NCBI RefSeq assembly: GCF_010727605.1
Contig: NZ_AP022568.1
Coordinates: 5,642,001-5,706,000 of the forward strand
Direction: 5' to 3'
Source of the DNA: Mycobacterium simiae
Lineage (GTDB): Bacteria > Actinomycetota > Actinomycetes > Mycobacteriales > Mycobacteriaceae
Length of the DNA stretch: 64,000 bases
Numbering within the stretch: position 1 is the first letter of the stretch; every line of letters starts with the position of its first letter. The notes beneath the pieces were generated by a model, which worked only from the letters and a program-made list of their open reading frames with translations, ran no database searches and was not told the DNA's origin. Shown here in pieces: positions 52,758 to 61,767 of the stretch. The position numbers and the translations under genes were made by a program.

Positions 52758-54068
52758 TCACTGGCAGCCGAGCAGGCGTTGCTTCTGTTCAACGAATTCC
52801 TTATCGGTCAACACCCCACTGTCGCGCAGACGCCCAAGTTTGCCCAGCAGGTCGGTGATTTCGTGGAAGTCGGCGACGCCCGGCCGTGACGGTCCGGCCG
52901 GCCTTTCGCGCTGGTCATGATGCCTGCCACCGGGCACGAGCGCAGCCGGGCGCTGGCGCGCATCCCCCGGCTCGCGGCGGGACTGCGCGGCGCCACGTCC
53001 CGGCAATGCCATCAGCGGGCCGTTACCGAACATGGGCATTCCGCCAGAAACACCCGAGCTGGACGTACTGGGCGGGAGGGCGCCGCCGCCCGCGGCGGGG
53101 TGCGCCGCCAGTCGCACCTGGGGGGCCGCGGCGCCCCATCCATCCGGAACCGATACCCGGCCCACAGCGGACGCCCTGCCCATGTCCGCCGACACCGTGG
53201 TCACCCGGTCGGGCATTCGACGCGCCTGCCCGCTCGAGGCCTCCGATGCCGGTGCCGACACCGTCTGCGGCCCAACAGCCTTCTGCTCGGCATCGGAGAT
53301 GAACCCGGCGGCCCCCGACAACCCGATCAGCCCAACCCCGTTGCCCAACAGCCCCGACCCGAGCGACGCGAGGTCGTAGGGGTTGGTGAAGTCCGAGAAG
53401 TCGGCCAATCCCGGCGACGAGGCCAGCAGGTGCAGCGCAGTCGGCACCGCGGCCATTGCATCGCGGCTCGACGTCTGGGCCTGCCCGGCCGCCGTGCCGG
53501 TCGCCTGGGCGATCGCGGCGCCCTGGGCGCTGAGCCCGTCCTGCTGCACCGGCGGTTCGGGTGGCGCGAACGGGCGCACTTCTGCGGCCGCGCGCGACAT
53601 GCCGGCATAGGTGTACATGGCGGCCACGTCCTGGGCCCACATCTCCGCGTAGGCGACCTCATTGGCCGCAATCGCTGCAGTGTTCTGGCCGACGAGATTC
53701 GTCGCCACGAGGGCTATCAATTCGGAACGATTCGCGGTGATCACCGGCGGCGGCACCGTCATCGCGTACGCGGACTCATAAGCCGCGGCGGCGGCTTTCA
53801 CCTGCTCACCGGTCTGCGTGGCCTGCGCCGCGGTAGTGTTCAACCACGCTACGTGCCCTTGGGCGGCCACAGCCATCGCCGCCGAGGCCGGCCCCTGCCA
53901 TGGTTCACCGGTGAGCCCGGAGACCACGGACTCGAGATCGGCAGCGGTTGCGTGCAGCTGGTTGGCCAATTCTTCCCATGCCGCGGCGGCGGCCAGCATC
54001 GTGCCCGCCCCCGGTCCGGCGTACATGCGCTCGGAGTTGACCTCCGGTGGCAATACGGCGAAATGCAA
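52758..54068 (-). CDS. PPE family protein, SVP subfamily, with C-terminal SHOCT-like domain
   Basis: 436 residues, TTG start with AGGGGA upstream. Residues 1-180 are the PPE domain: [28 protein letters not shown], and EPWQGPAS (the W-x-G turn). The SVP motif is present as [11 protein letters not shown] near 300. After a Gly/Arg-rich stretch, the last 35 residues [28 protein letters not shown] match the SHOCT pattern. PPE proteins are exported by type VII secretion with a PE partner; no PE gene is adjacent here. Confidence 0.9.
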   Translation of the reverse strand: MHFAVLPPEVNSERMYAGPGAGTMLAAAAAWEELANQLHATAADLESVVSGLTGEPWQGPASAAMAVAAQGHVAWLNTTAAQATQTGEQVKAAAAAYESAYAMTVPPPVITANRSELIALVATNLVGQNTAAIAANEVAYAEMWAQDVAAMYTYAGMSRAAAEVRPFAPPEPPVQQDGLSAQGAAIAQATGTAAGQAQTSSRDAMAAVPTALHLLASSPGLADFSDFTNPYDLASLGSGLLGNGVGLIGLSGAAGFISDAEQKAVGPQTVSAPASEASSGQARRMPDRVTTVSADMGRASAVGRVSVPDGWGAAAPQVRLAAHPAAGGGALPPSTSSSGVSGGMPMFGNGPLMALPGRGAAQSRREPGDARQRPAALVPGGRHHDQRERPAGPSRPGVADFHEITDLLGKLGRLRDSGVLTDKEFVEQKQRLLGCQ

Positions 54069-54422
54069 TTGTTAATCCCCTGAAATCGTCGGTCGGTTGC
54101 CTCGGCTTCAGGTACCCCTTGTTAGCACGTAATATTGCAAATCGTCAATGACATTGGCGCAGCGCCCTTTTGGGCGAATTTGTGGAACATCTACAGAAGA
54201 AATCGGCTGATATGCAGTCCGACGCCGGTGCGTACCGCGAGCGTATCGCCGAGCGTTGCTAGGCGGGAGATCATCGCCACAATTCTCGACCACAGCTTCG
54301 CCCCGGGCCGCACTGGCCATGTTCCGGCTTTCGATGCGTCTCAAGCCTTTTCGATCGCTATCGGGCCCGCCGGCAAAGGCGGGCTTCCGCAGGCGTCGGA
54401 TGCCGTGGGCCCGAGCGCGCGG
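54069..54422. other. Non-coding interval between PPE and TetR genes
   Basis: About 350 nt of locally AT-richer sequence near the PPE start, with no supported gene on either strand. It contains a GCCCGCC/GGCGGGC hairpin at 54365-54384, close to the end of the minus-strand TetR gene, which could terminate it. Confidence 0.5.
54365..54384 (-). terminator. Candidate terminator hairpin after the TetR gene
   Basis: A perfect 7-bp GC stem (GCCCGCC...GGCGGGC) with a 6-nt loop, 39 nt past the stop codon of the TetR gene. No T-tract follows, which is common for mycobacterial hairpins but makes the call weak. Confidence 0.35.
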
Positions 54423-55016
54423 TCACGATCGATGGCTCGAGTTGACCGATTCTTGTGCGGCCGCGGTCAGCAGAGCGATGGCCGAATCGAACGGTTCGCG
54501 GCTTCGCAATGCCCGACTGACGATGAGTGCCCCTTCCATGGTCGTGAAGATCACGCTGGCCAACTCGCGGGCGCGCTCACGGTCGATTCCTTTTTCTTCC
54601 AGGCGCGTAGCCACGGTGACAATGAGATCACCGAAGCCGCGTCGGGTTACCGCACTCAGCGGCTCTGACGCGGGTATGGATTCCAGAACGATCGGCGCGA
54701 CGGCACAACCCTGGCGGTAACCGCTGGCGACAAGCTCATCGCGGAAATGCCGCAGGAACTGGGCGACGAATTCCGGTGCCGTATCGGTGACGCCGGCAGC
54801 GCGGTTGGCGTGCGAGATGACATCGGCAGCATGTTGCAGCACTACTTCGGTCGCAAGTTCTTCCTTGCCTCCGGGGAAGTGAAAGTACAGCGAGCCGCGC
54901 GGACCGCCGCTCTCGCTGACGATGTCAGACAGTGCCGTCCCGACAAATCCGTGTTCGCGGAACAATCGGCGAGCTGCGGTGATCATGCGCTCTCTGCTGT
55001 CACTGCGCCTACCCAT
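54423..55016 (-). CDS. TetR-family transcriptional regulator
   Basis: 197 residues. The HTH is clear (AARRLFREHGFVGTALSDIV, RGSLYFHFPGGKEELA). The ATG at 55016 follows TACGAT by 7 nt, so leaderless, and the two palindromes between it and the GMC gene are its likely operators. The C-terminal domain resembles the TetR group that controls redox enzymes (HSRALRSREPFDSAIALLT region). Divergent from the GMC oxidoreductase, which it probably represses. Confidence 0.9.
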   Translation of the reverse strand: MGRRSDSRERMITAARRLFREHGFVGTALSDIVSESGGPRGSLYFHFPGGKEELATEVVLQHAADVISHANRAAGVTDTAPEFVAQFLRHFRDELVASGYRQGCAVAPIVLESIPASEPLSAVTRRGFGDLIVTVATRLEEKGIDRERARELASVIFTTMEGALIVSRALRSREPFDSAIALLTAAAQESVNSSHRS

Positions 55017-55032
55017 GTCTTACATCGTACAT

Positions 55033-55050
55033 AGCTGATGCCTATCAGCT
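55033..55050. promoter_or_regulatory. Inverted repeat AGCTGAT-N4-ATCAGCT, candidate TetR operator 1
   Basis: A perfect 7-bp inverted repeat with a 4-nt spacer, upstream of the leaderless TetR -10 (55024-55029) on the minus strand. Confidence 0.6.
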
Positions 55051-55082
55051 CTAAGTCTTTTACACGCAGATAGCGGAATAAG

Positions 55083-55098
55083 TATGTCGCTTGACATA
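55083..55098. promoter_or_regulatory. Inverted repeat TATGTC-N4-GACATA, candidate TetR operator 2
   Basis: A perfect 6-bp inverted repeat with a 4-nt spacer, 41 nt before the GMC oxidoreductase ATG, so it could block that promoter. Confidence 0.6.
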
Positions 55099-55138
55099 TT
55101 AAGCTGAGGTAGACCCCCGATTGGATTGGAGAGCCATC

Positions 55139-56692
55139 ATGGCTGCAACGCTGGATGCCGGGTACGACTTCGTCGTGTGCGGAGCCGGATCATCCGGCTC
55201 GGTGATCGCTCGTCGATTGGCGGAAAACCCCGCCGTGACGGTCCTGCTGTTGGAGGCCGGCGGCAACGACGACGTCACAACCGTCACCGAGGCCAATCAG
55301 TGGCCGCTCAACCTGGGCAGCGAACGCGACTGGGGGTTTGCCTCGGAACCCGACCCACGACTGAACGGCCGCTCGATCGCCTTTTCGATGGGCAAAGTCC
55401 TGGGTGGTGGTTCGAGCATCAATCTGATGATCTGGGCCCGCGGACACCGTAGCGACTGGGACCACTTCGCCGCCGAATCCGGTGAACCGGCCTGGGGCTA
55501 CGAGCCGGTCCTCGATCTGTACCGCCAGATCGAGGATTGGGACGGTACGGGTGAACCCGACTATCGAGGCGCCGACGGGTTCCTGTTCGTACAACCGGCG
55601 CCCGAGCCGCACGCGGTGACTCACGCGACAGTGAGCGCGGCCAAGCAATTAGGAATCCCGACGTATCAAAGTCCCAATGGTCGCCTGATGGAGGAGGTTC
55701 GGGGCGCCGCCATCATCGATTTGCGTTGTCGTGACGGAAAGCGCCAGTCCATATTTCGTAGCTACGTCGCCCCATACTTGGACAAACCGAATCTGACGGT
55801 GGTGCCCCAGGCGCTGGTGACCGCCGTGACATTCCGGGGCAACCGAGCCACCGGCGTCGAGGTCGTACACGGCGGTGCGGTACACCGGGTGGCGGCCGCA
55901 GCCGAGGTCGTGCTCTGCCTCGGTGCCTTTCACACGCCCAAGGTGCTGATGCAGTCCGGCATCGGAAATCAAGATGACCTGCGCCGGGTCGCGGTCCAGG
56001 TCCGCCAGCACCTGCCCGGTGTCGGACAGAACTTCCAAGATCACTACGGCTTTGACTGCGTGTGGGAATTCCCGCAAGGAATGCATTCCGACGCCCGGGC
56101 CGAGGCCGCATTGTTTTGGGATTCGGGGCTGGGCGACCCCGACGAGCCCGACCTGTTTGCGTGCTTGGGCACCTTCGCCAAGGGCACACCGGAGTGCGTC
56201 GCCAAATACGGATTACCGCAGAACGGTTGGACGTTGTTTGGCGCACCGACCCATCCGAAGAGCCGCGGGCAGCTGCGGCTGTCGGGCCCGGATCCCACCG
56301 ACCCACTCAGAATTGAGGCCAACGCGTTAACCCATCCGGATGATGTCAAATCCGCATTGTCATGCATCGAAACCTTGCGCCACATCGGCAATTCCATCGA
56401 GCTGCACCCGTTTGTCGCGCGCGAGGTGATGCCGGGCGACATGACAGGTGACGAGCTGCAAGCGTACCTACGCGACGCAGTCTGCACTTACTGGCACGAA
56501 TGCGGTACGGCGAAGATGGGCCGCGACCCGATGTCGGTGGTGGACGGACACCTCAGGGTTTACGGCATCGAAAATCTGCGCGTTGCCGATGCCTCGATCA
56601 TGCCCCGCATCACCACCGCCAATACCATGGCGCCTTGCGTTGTGATCGGTGAGCGGGCAGCGCAATTCATCAAAGCGGCGCATGGGATGTAG
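55139..56692 (+). CDS. GMC-family FAD oxidoreductase (choline-dehydrogenase type)
   Basis: 517 residues from the ATG at 55139 with GGAG upstream; the in-frame TTG at 55121 is less likely. FAD loop FVVCGAGSSGSVIARRL, LLLEAGG, the GMC signature GKVLGGGSSINLMIWARG, and the C-terminal active-site His in YWHECGTAKMG and the PRITTANTMAPC region. It oxidises an alcohol with FAD. Divergent from and likely controlled by the adjacent TetR gene. Confidence 0.9.
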   Translation: MAATLDAGYDFVVCGAGSSGSVIARRLAENPAVTVLLLEAGGNDDVTTVTEANQWPLNLGSERDWGFASEPDPRLNGRSIAFSMGKVLGGGSSINLMIWARGHRSDWDHFAAESGEPAWGYEPVLDLYRQIEDWDGTGEPDYRGADGFLFVQPAPEPHAVTHATVSAAKQLGIPTYQSPNGRLMEEVRGAAIIDLRCRDGKRQSIFRSYVAPYLDKPNLTVVPQALVTAVTFRGNRATGVEVVHGGAVHRVAAAAEVVLCLGAFHTPKVLMQSGIGNQDDLRRVAVQVRQHLPGVGQNFQDHYGFDCVWEFPQGMHSDARAEAALFWDSGLGDPDEPDLFACLGTFAKGTPECVAKYGLPQNGWTLFGAPTHPKSRGQLRLSGPDPTDPLRIEANALTHPDDVKSALSCIETLRHIGNSIELHPFVAREVMPGDMTGDELQAYLRDAVCTYWHECGTAKMGRDPMSVVDGHLRVYGIENLRVADASIMPRITTANTMAPCVVIGERAAQFIKAAHGM

Positions 56693-56720
56693 TCGGTTAC
56701 TCGACCGAAAGTGCGCGATC

Positions 56721-57290
56721 ATGCCAGTGAATTTCGGTATCGTCTCGGCTGATTCCTCCTCACCTAGAGCACAGTGGCCCGCAACCACGCGCTTCGGGCT
56801 GCGCCCGGCTCCCCGCACGCTGGCCGTGGTCGAAGAGTTCCTCAACACCCGAGCCGAGCCGACTCACGATCCGCTCGCCGATGCAGAGCGGGCCCAAGAA
56901 TGGTCAACGCGGGCCGCGCAAGCCTGGGCACGGGAACGCGGCGTGCAGGTGCAGCGGCCCGAGCTGGCGGAGGGCGACGAAGCCAGACTCAGGGATTTGC
57001 GGGCCCGTGTCGGCGCCTTGATCTCTGGACAAGGCATCGCGGCAGCAGATTGCTTCGATCTCGGAGTGGCCGCATTCGCGATATCTGTTGACGGCGAATT
57101 ATGTTGGCAGCCAACTGGTCACGGGTGGCTCTGGTGGTCATCCGTCATCTGCGGCGAGGTGTTGCTGAGCCAGCACATGGGCACGTGGAAGCGCCTGAAA
57201 CAATGCCGCGGCGACTCCTGCCGGTTGGTCTTCTACGACCGGTCCTGGAACAACAGCGCCGCATTACATGCGGGGCGCTGCGCGGAGTAA
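56721..57290 (+). CDS. CGNR-type zinc-finger protein (divergent)
   Basis: 189 residues from the ATG at 56721. The C-terminus LKQCRGDSCRLVFYDRSWNN then HAGRCAE follows the CGNR finger pattern (C-x4-C ... FYDRSRN), but the final CGNR block is altered and the protein ends there. CGNR proteins are usually DNA-binding regulators with an ABATE domain; FLNTRAEPTHDPLADAER at the start fits. It is 29 nt after the GMC gene. Confidence 0.72.
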   Translation: MPVNFGIVSADSSSPRAQWPATTRFGLRPAPRTLAVVEEFLNTRAEPTHDPLADAERAQEWSTRAAQAWARERGVQVQRPELAEGDEARLRDLRARVGALISGQGIAAADCFDLGVAAFAISVDGELCWQPTGHGWLWWSSVICGEVLLSQHMGTWKRLKQCRGDSCRLVFYDRSWNNSAALHAGRCAE

Positions 57291-57312
57291 CCAATCGCCC
57301 CGGGCAGCGCGG

Positions 57313-58002
57313 TCAGGCGGAGGCGCCTCGGCTTGCGACGAGCTTGCGGGCAACCTCGACGAGCTTCAGGTTGGTTTCTTGCGACAGTCTGCAGAGCAGG
57401 CGGAAGGCGCCGATCGCATCGGTATCGAAGCGTTCCATGATGATGCCCTTGGCCTGACCGATGATGTCGCGAGTGCTCAGGGCGTCGTTGAATTGGGCTT
57501 CCGCAGCCGCGCCGATGAGCGCCACCGACGCATGCTGGGCCAGCAATTCGCCGGTGAGGATGGATTCTTCGGAGAATGCGCTGCTGCGTTCGCCATATAG
57601 GTTGAGCGCGCCCAAATTCTGTTGACGAACGAACAGTTGGAACGACAGCAGTGCTCGTGCGCCCAGGTCCGCGGCCGCCCGACAATAGGTCGGCCAGCGT
57701 GCTTCGGTTGCCATGTCGTTGATCACGACGGTGCGGTGCTCCCGCAGCGCGCTCAGACAGGGGCCCTCATTGAGTTCGGATTGCAGCGAGTCGAGTTTGG
57801 CCACCAGCGGATGGCTGGGCACTCGCGCCTCTACGGCGTGCGCGTCGATCAGCGAGATGCCGGCCCAACGCGCACCGGGAACAATCGCGACGGCACCGTC
57901 GACTATTGACTGAAGCGTCGCCTCGGTATCCGTTTGGTTCTGCATCTCGATGGCGAGTGCGCCCAGGACCTGTGCAAGGCCGCCGCTGGACTTCCGGACC
58001 AT
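57313..58002 (-). CDS. GAF-ANTAR domain regulator
   Basis: 229 residues. The ATG follows TATCCT by 7 nt, so leaderless. GAF domain (about residues 25-165) and ANTAR (LSTRDIIGQAKGIIMERFDT, LLCRLSQETNLKLVEVARKL at about 175-222). Same architecture as the protein at 31943. Probably an RNA-binding antiterminator responding to a small molecule. Confidence 0.88.
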   Translation of the reverse strand: MVRKSSGGLAQVLGALAIEMQNQTDTEATLQSIVDGAVAIVPGARWAGISLIDAHAVEARVPSHPLVAKLDSLQSELNEGPCLSALREHRTVVINDMATEARWPTYCRAAADLGARALLSFQLFVRQQNLGALNLYGERSSAFSEESILTGELLAQHASVALIGAAAEAQFNDALSTRDIIGQAKGIIMERFDTDAIGAFRLLCRLSQETNLKLVEVARKLVASRGASA

Positions 58003-58179
58003 GGTTTTGAGGATAGCCCGGTGCGTGCATGTTGTGAGGCTGTCCGCAGCTGAGGTTGCGTCGGCTGGGCGGCCGAAGGGGCCGGTCGACCGCGCACCGT
58101 GGATTACCCTGCGTCTCTAGATCACTGAGCCATGTCACTCGCATTGCGTCCGGACGAATTTATGGCTTCACTGCGCCAG

Positions 58180-58401
58180 CCGATGCTGGCTCACTGTGAC
58201 TCGCCGCCCAAGCGTGCCAGCGCACCGTCGATGCCGGACAGCAGATGGTGGCTAAGATCGTCGCGCACCGACTGGAAACGAGCCACCGGCAAACGCCACA
58301 ATCAGGTGCTGCTGGTGCTGGCCAGACGTCGGGTCAACGTCAGCTGGGTGCCGGTGCACGATCAAAGCACCTGCGAGCCAGTGGCTCTCAAAATCGCTTG
58401 A
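58180..58401 (+). pseudogene. Fragment of an IS110-type transposase C-terminus
   Basis: In one frame the end reads WKRATGKRHNQVLLVLARRR, then VNVSWVPVHD, like the RAEGKRHNQALLALARRRVNVLWAMLRD end of IS110/IS116/IS902 transposases. The rest is not recognisable, and no inverted repeats or intact transposase are nearby. Likely an old insertion remnant. Confidence 0.5.
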
Positions 58402-58499
58402 CGGTCGCTTTCCTTGAGTATGAGGCATTTCGGGTGAGCTGAACTGCGTTGCCCCAGCTATTGTGAGAATTCGATCCAGATTGAGTCCGAGGTGATGTC

Positions 58500-59045
58500 G
58501 TGACACGCGATACAAGCGGCCTTGTTCGTCCCGCATCCCGCGACGATGCGAAAGCCTGTATCGCGATCTATCAGCCTTACGTTGAGGACACCGCAATCAC
58601 GTTCGAGACCGAGGTTCCCACGCCTGCGGAGATGGCCGAACGCATAGCCGCGGCGCGCCAGCACCACGAGTGGCTCGTCCTAGAACACCACAGCGAAGTG
58701 ATCGGTTACGCCTACGCACACACATTCAATCCCCGGGCCGCGTACCAATGGTCGACCGAGACCAGCATCTATATCGCAGTCGACCGTCGTCATGCTGGAG
58801 GCGGTCGCCAGCTTTACACCCAACTGCTGCAACACTTAACCGATCGCGGCTACCGGCGGGCCTTCGCCGGCATTACCCAGCCCAACTCGGCAAGCAACGC
58901 CTTCCATCGATCGTTCGGTTTCGAGCAAGTCGGCCTCTACCGACGCGTGGGATGGAAGCACGGCCGCTGGCATGACGTTGCCTGGACCCAGCTCGACCTA
59001 CGCGGTCGCGCCGACGACAACGACCCACCAGACCCCATCACGTAA
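58500..59045 (+). CDS. GNAT N-acetyltransferase, phosphinothricin-acetyltransferase-like
   Basis: 181 residues from a GTG with GAGGTGATG upstream. YQPYVEDTAITFETEVPTPA and EMAERIA, ETSIYIAVDRRHAGGGRQLY (acetyl-CoA loop), AGITQPNSASNAFHRSFGFE and GRWHDVAWTQLDL match the PAT branch of the GNAT superfamily. It transfers acetyl from acetyl-CoA to an amine; the substrate is not certain and family members also act on methionine sulfone. Confidence 0.9.
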   Translation: MTRDTSGLVRPASRDDAKACIAIYQPYVEDTAITFETEVPTPAEMAERIAAARQHHEWLVLEHHSEVIGYAYAHTFNPRAAYQWSTETSIYIAVDRRHAGGGRQLYTQLLQHLTDRGYRRAFAGITQPNSASNAFHRSFGFEQVGLYRRVGWKHGRWHDVAWTQLDLRGRADDNDPPDPIT

Positions 59046-59113
59046 ACCGACAGCGGGGGTGATCGCCGCGCCCCAAATCACCGAGAACGGTCACGTGACA
59101 ATGTCATTGAGAC

Positions 59114-59659
59114 TCACGGTGACAGTTGTACGTGGCCTCCGGGCGGACGCGGCGGCGGTGGCGGCGGCGTCGGCGCTGAGGGCGGGGGGCCTTGCTGTTG
59201 GGGTGCGGGGCCCGCCGGCGGTTGCGGCGCGGGCCCCTGCGGCTGTTGCGGACGCGGTTGCTGCGCGCGCGGCGGCGGCGCCGGCGGTTCGAGAGGGTTC
59301 GCCGTCGGCGCCGGAATGGCCGGCGGATCGGGCGTGATCTCGCCGCGCGGAACGGGCCCGAACAGGGGTGCCATCACAGTGGGCTGACCCGCTGGCCTTT
59401 GCCACGGCGCCGATGCAACGGCGACGAGGCTCGAGCCGCAACAGAGCACAGCGGCAACCGCCGCGCACTGCGCCCGTATCCGTCGGCGACGTTTGGTGCC
59501 GGGATTCGACTGCCCGGCTCCCCCAGGAGCCCGCGCGGTCATGCGCCCGCATAGCCGTCGGGCGGCCGCCTTCAGCTGCAGGTCCACGCGAAAGTCCAGT
59601 GGTGATTCACGGTTCCAACCAGTTACGATGTCGATGATTGCAGTGCTAATCGCCTCCAT
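59114..59659 (-). CDS. Single-helix, proline-rich membrane/exported protein
   Basis: 181 residues from the ATG at 59659; the open frame goes further up without support. A short cytoplasmic N-terminus with basic TKRRRRIRAQ precedes one helix (CAAVAAVLCCGSSLVAVA, near 88-105) and then a Pro/Gln-rich tail (PPAPPPRAQQPRPQQPQGPA). The protein is probably anchored in the membrane with its tail outside. The extreme Pro content could also reflect codon bias in a GC-rich stretch. Function unknown. Confidence 0.6.
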   Translation of the reverse strand: MEAISTAIIDIVTGWNRESPLDFRVDLQLKAAARRLCGRMTARAPGGAGQSNPGTKRRRRIRAQCAAVAAVLCCGSSLVAVASAPWQRPAGQPTVMAPLFGPVPRGEITPDPPAIPAPTANPLEPPAPPPRAQQPRPQQPQGPAPQPPAGPAPQQQGPPPSAPTPPPPPPRPPGGHVQLSP

Positions 59660-59725
59660 TGTTACCACTTGATGTCGATTGGTGAGACGTCGAGCGGGTG
59701 ACACCGAAGAGACCGGAACCCCGCC

Positions 59726-60082
59726 GTGCGCATCCGCATCCGTGACTTTGCCAGCATGGCGGTGATACTGGGCGTCGCCATCGGTGGTGCCGGCGCGGCC
59801 AGCGCCGACGCGCAGGAGGACCAGTTCGTCGCATTGCTCGCGCAATTACAGATACCGGTGATCGACAACGTGCCCGGGCTGGTCTATCGAGCCCGCGAGA
59901 TCTGCGGCGAACTCGACAACGGCGCGCCTTTTCAGTCCGTGGTGGACGAGGAGACGAACACGACGTATGCGGGTAGTCCGTCGTTACACCTGGTTCCGGA
60001 TCGCGTCACGCGCACGGCCGTCAAGTTCGTCACCGCGTCGGTGACCGTCTACTGTCCGCGCCATCAAGGATTACTCCCGTAA
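59726..60082 (+). CDS. Secreted DUF732 protein
   Basis: 118 residues, GTG start. Signal peptide RIRDFASMAVILGVAIGGAG ending ASADAQ, then the DUF732 pattern DQFVALLAQLQIPVIDN, and two cysteines (REICGEL; VYCPRH). DUF732 proteins are small exported mycobacterial proteins of unknown function. Divergent from the proline-rich gene. Confidence 0.85.
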   Translation: MRIRIRDFASMAVILGVAIGGAGAASADAQEDQFVALLAQLQIPVIDNVPGLVYRAREICGELDNGAPFQSVVDEETNTTYAGSPSLHLVPDRVTRTAVKFVTASVTVYCPRHQGLLP

Positions 60083-60114
60083 CGGTCAATAGCTCTGGGA
60101 CGCAACCCGTCTGA

Positions 60115-61191
60115 TCACCATCGCAGCGGCACACATTCCGGCACCCAGCCGTCGAAAATGCCGTCCGAGAACACGCCGTAGGGTTTGGGATGCCAGGCTT
60201 TGGGGATGTTGCCGGCTTGCCAATCGAATTCGAAAGACGGGACCCCGGCGAGCCACACCTGGTAGAACGCGGTGAGCAGATCGCGAGCCAGGTGCGAGGC
60301 CGGGCACCGGTGCGGGCCACCCCCGAAACTCCAATGCCGGTGCGCGCCATCGAGCTTCATGTCCTGTCCCGACATGATGTCGGACTCGTCGCGATGCACC
60401 AAACCGACGCACAACTCGACCGGCGATCCGGCCGGGATCGTGGTTTCACCGATGGTCACGTCACGAGTGGCGACGCGCGAAACCGTTTTCGCCCCGCCGT
60501 CCAGCCGCAACAGCTCTTCGATGAAACCTCCTTGCCGGTCGGGGTTTTCGCGCAATTCTTGCTGGAGTTCGGGCTTGCGTGCAAGCAACGCCAGTCCGGC
60601 CTTGATGGGGAACGAGGCGAACATGAAACCGCGGATCACCGTGGCCATCAGTCCCATGACCTCTTCGTTGGTGAGCGCCTCGTCGGCCAGGCGGGTGATC
60701 ACATCGGGACCACCCATGGGCTCGAGGCGAAGCTGGCCGACGAGCGCGGCCGTTACGCTATCGATCGCAACGTAAGGCGGCAGGCCGCAAACCAACCCGG
60801 ATGCCGTAAAGCACACGATGTCGGCGACTTGCGCGGCATCGCAGCGGCGAAGTTTCGCTACGGTGCCGACGCCTTCTTCGATGAGCCCGCGTATCGGCTT
60901 GAGCATTTCCCGCGAACTGCCCGGATTGAACAGGTCGACCAAGATCGCGTGGTAAGGATCGAACGGCCGATCGCCGGGCATCAGTTCGCCCTGGCGGCTG
61001 CCGAAAACTTCGCCGTCGCGCATGGCGGTGAGCACATCGTCACGCTGCCAGACCAAGTACGAGCCCTGGGGTCCTCGCAGCACCCGCTGGCCCGCCCGCT
61101 CGGCGGCCGCGTGCCACTCGCGAAAGGCCGCGGCCGCCTTCTCGTCGGACCGCATGACTTCTTGCACGCCCTCGCCTCCGGACCAGGTCAT
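60115..61191 (-). CDS. Cytochrome P450, short and with atypical I-helix
   Basis: 358 residues (about 345 from ATG 61155), shorter than the usual 400. Heme ligand loop FGGGPHRCPASHLAR near the C-terminus and ExxR in EELLRL are clear. The I-helix region EEVMGLMATVIRGFMFASFP lacks the usual AG[DE]T acid-alcohol pair. Such changes are seen in P450s that do not use the standard oxygen-activation path. Redox partner genes are not adjacent. Substrate unknown. Confidence 0.85.
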   Translation of the reverse strand: MTWSGGEGVQEVMRSDEKAAAAFREWHAAAERAGQRVLRGPQGSYLVWQRDDVLTAMRDGEVFGSRQGELMPGDRPFDPYHAILVDLFNPGSSREMLKPIRGLIEEGVGTVAKLRRCDAAQVADIVCFTASGLVCGLPPYVAIDSVTAALVGQLRLEPMGGPDVITRLADEALTNEEVMGLMATVIRGFMFASFPIKAGLALLARKPELQQELRENPDRQGGFIEELLRLDGGAKTVSRVATRDVTIGETTIPAGSPVELCVGLVHRDESDIMSGQDMKLDGAHRHWSFGGGPHRCPASHLARDLLTAFYQVWLAGVPSFEFDWQAGNIPKAWHPKPYGVFSDGIFDGWVPECVPLRW

Positions 61192-61767
61192 CGCGCACGG
61201 TCGAGCACGCCGCCTGCAATCAATGCCGCAACTGTAGCGTCAAGATTTGCCGCGCGCCGCCGCAAGGTAGGCCGGCTGACACCCGAGCGGGACTTTCCCA
61301 TCGAAACGAACGCGCTCGACGGGAACCATGTCCGGCAAGAGTCACCCACGGCCGCTGGCTTCGGCCGGCTGGTCTTCCGTTGGAATCTTGCCTGTCCCCG
61401 GGTCAGCGCGAGTTTCGGTAAACGGAATTCTTCCCCTGGCTCGGACAATCACTACTAGGTTCGCCAAACGCTGCGCGTCGCCGCGCCTGGAGATGGTCAT
61501 AACTGCTCCCCCGGAGCCGCTCGGCTCCCCACATGCGTGTGGCGCACGAAGCCGCCAACGTCGTTAGGTATAGGGCGGCCTGGATGCCGACTCCTTCCGG
61601 CTGCTGGCAGTGATCGTCGGGCGGTGCCCGGTGGGATGCGCGCCGGCGGTCAAGCTCAGGCTAGACCGCACCCCATATGCCGACAATCACAATTTCGCAC
61701 CCAAAGCTGCGTATTTCCGCACGTTGTTTTCGCGACACCGGTGGTTCCCGCGAGGCAGCATGGTGTA
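61192..61767. other. Gap without recognisable gene
   Basis: About 575 nt between the P450 and the hypA remnant. Open frames occur on both strands but none gives a recognisable protein. I see no tRNA, palindromic operator or IS end. It may hold decayed genes given the broken hypA beside it. Confidence 0.4.

Noticed and set aside
54135..54668. Long plus-strand ORF over the TetR gene
   Set aside because: It is the antisense of the TetR coding region and shows no protein family.
59090..59099. Perfect palindrome GTCACGTGAC
   Set aside because: It is short and lies in a convergent 3' region between two genes, with no promoter nearby.
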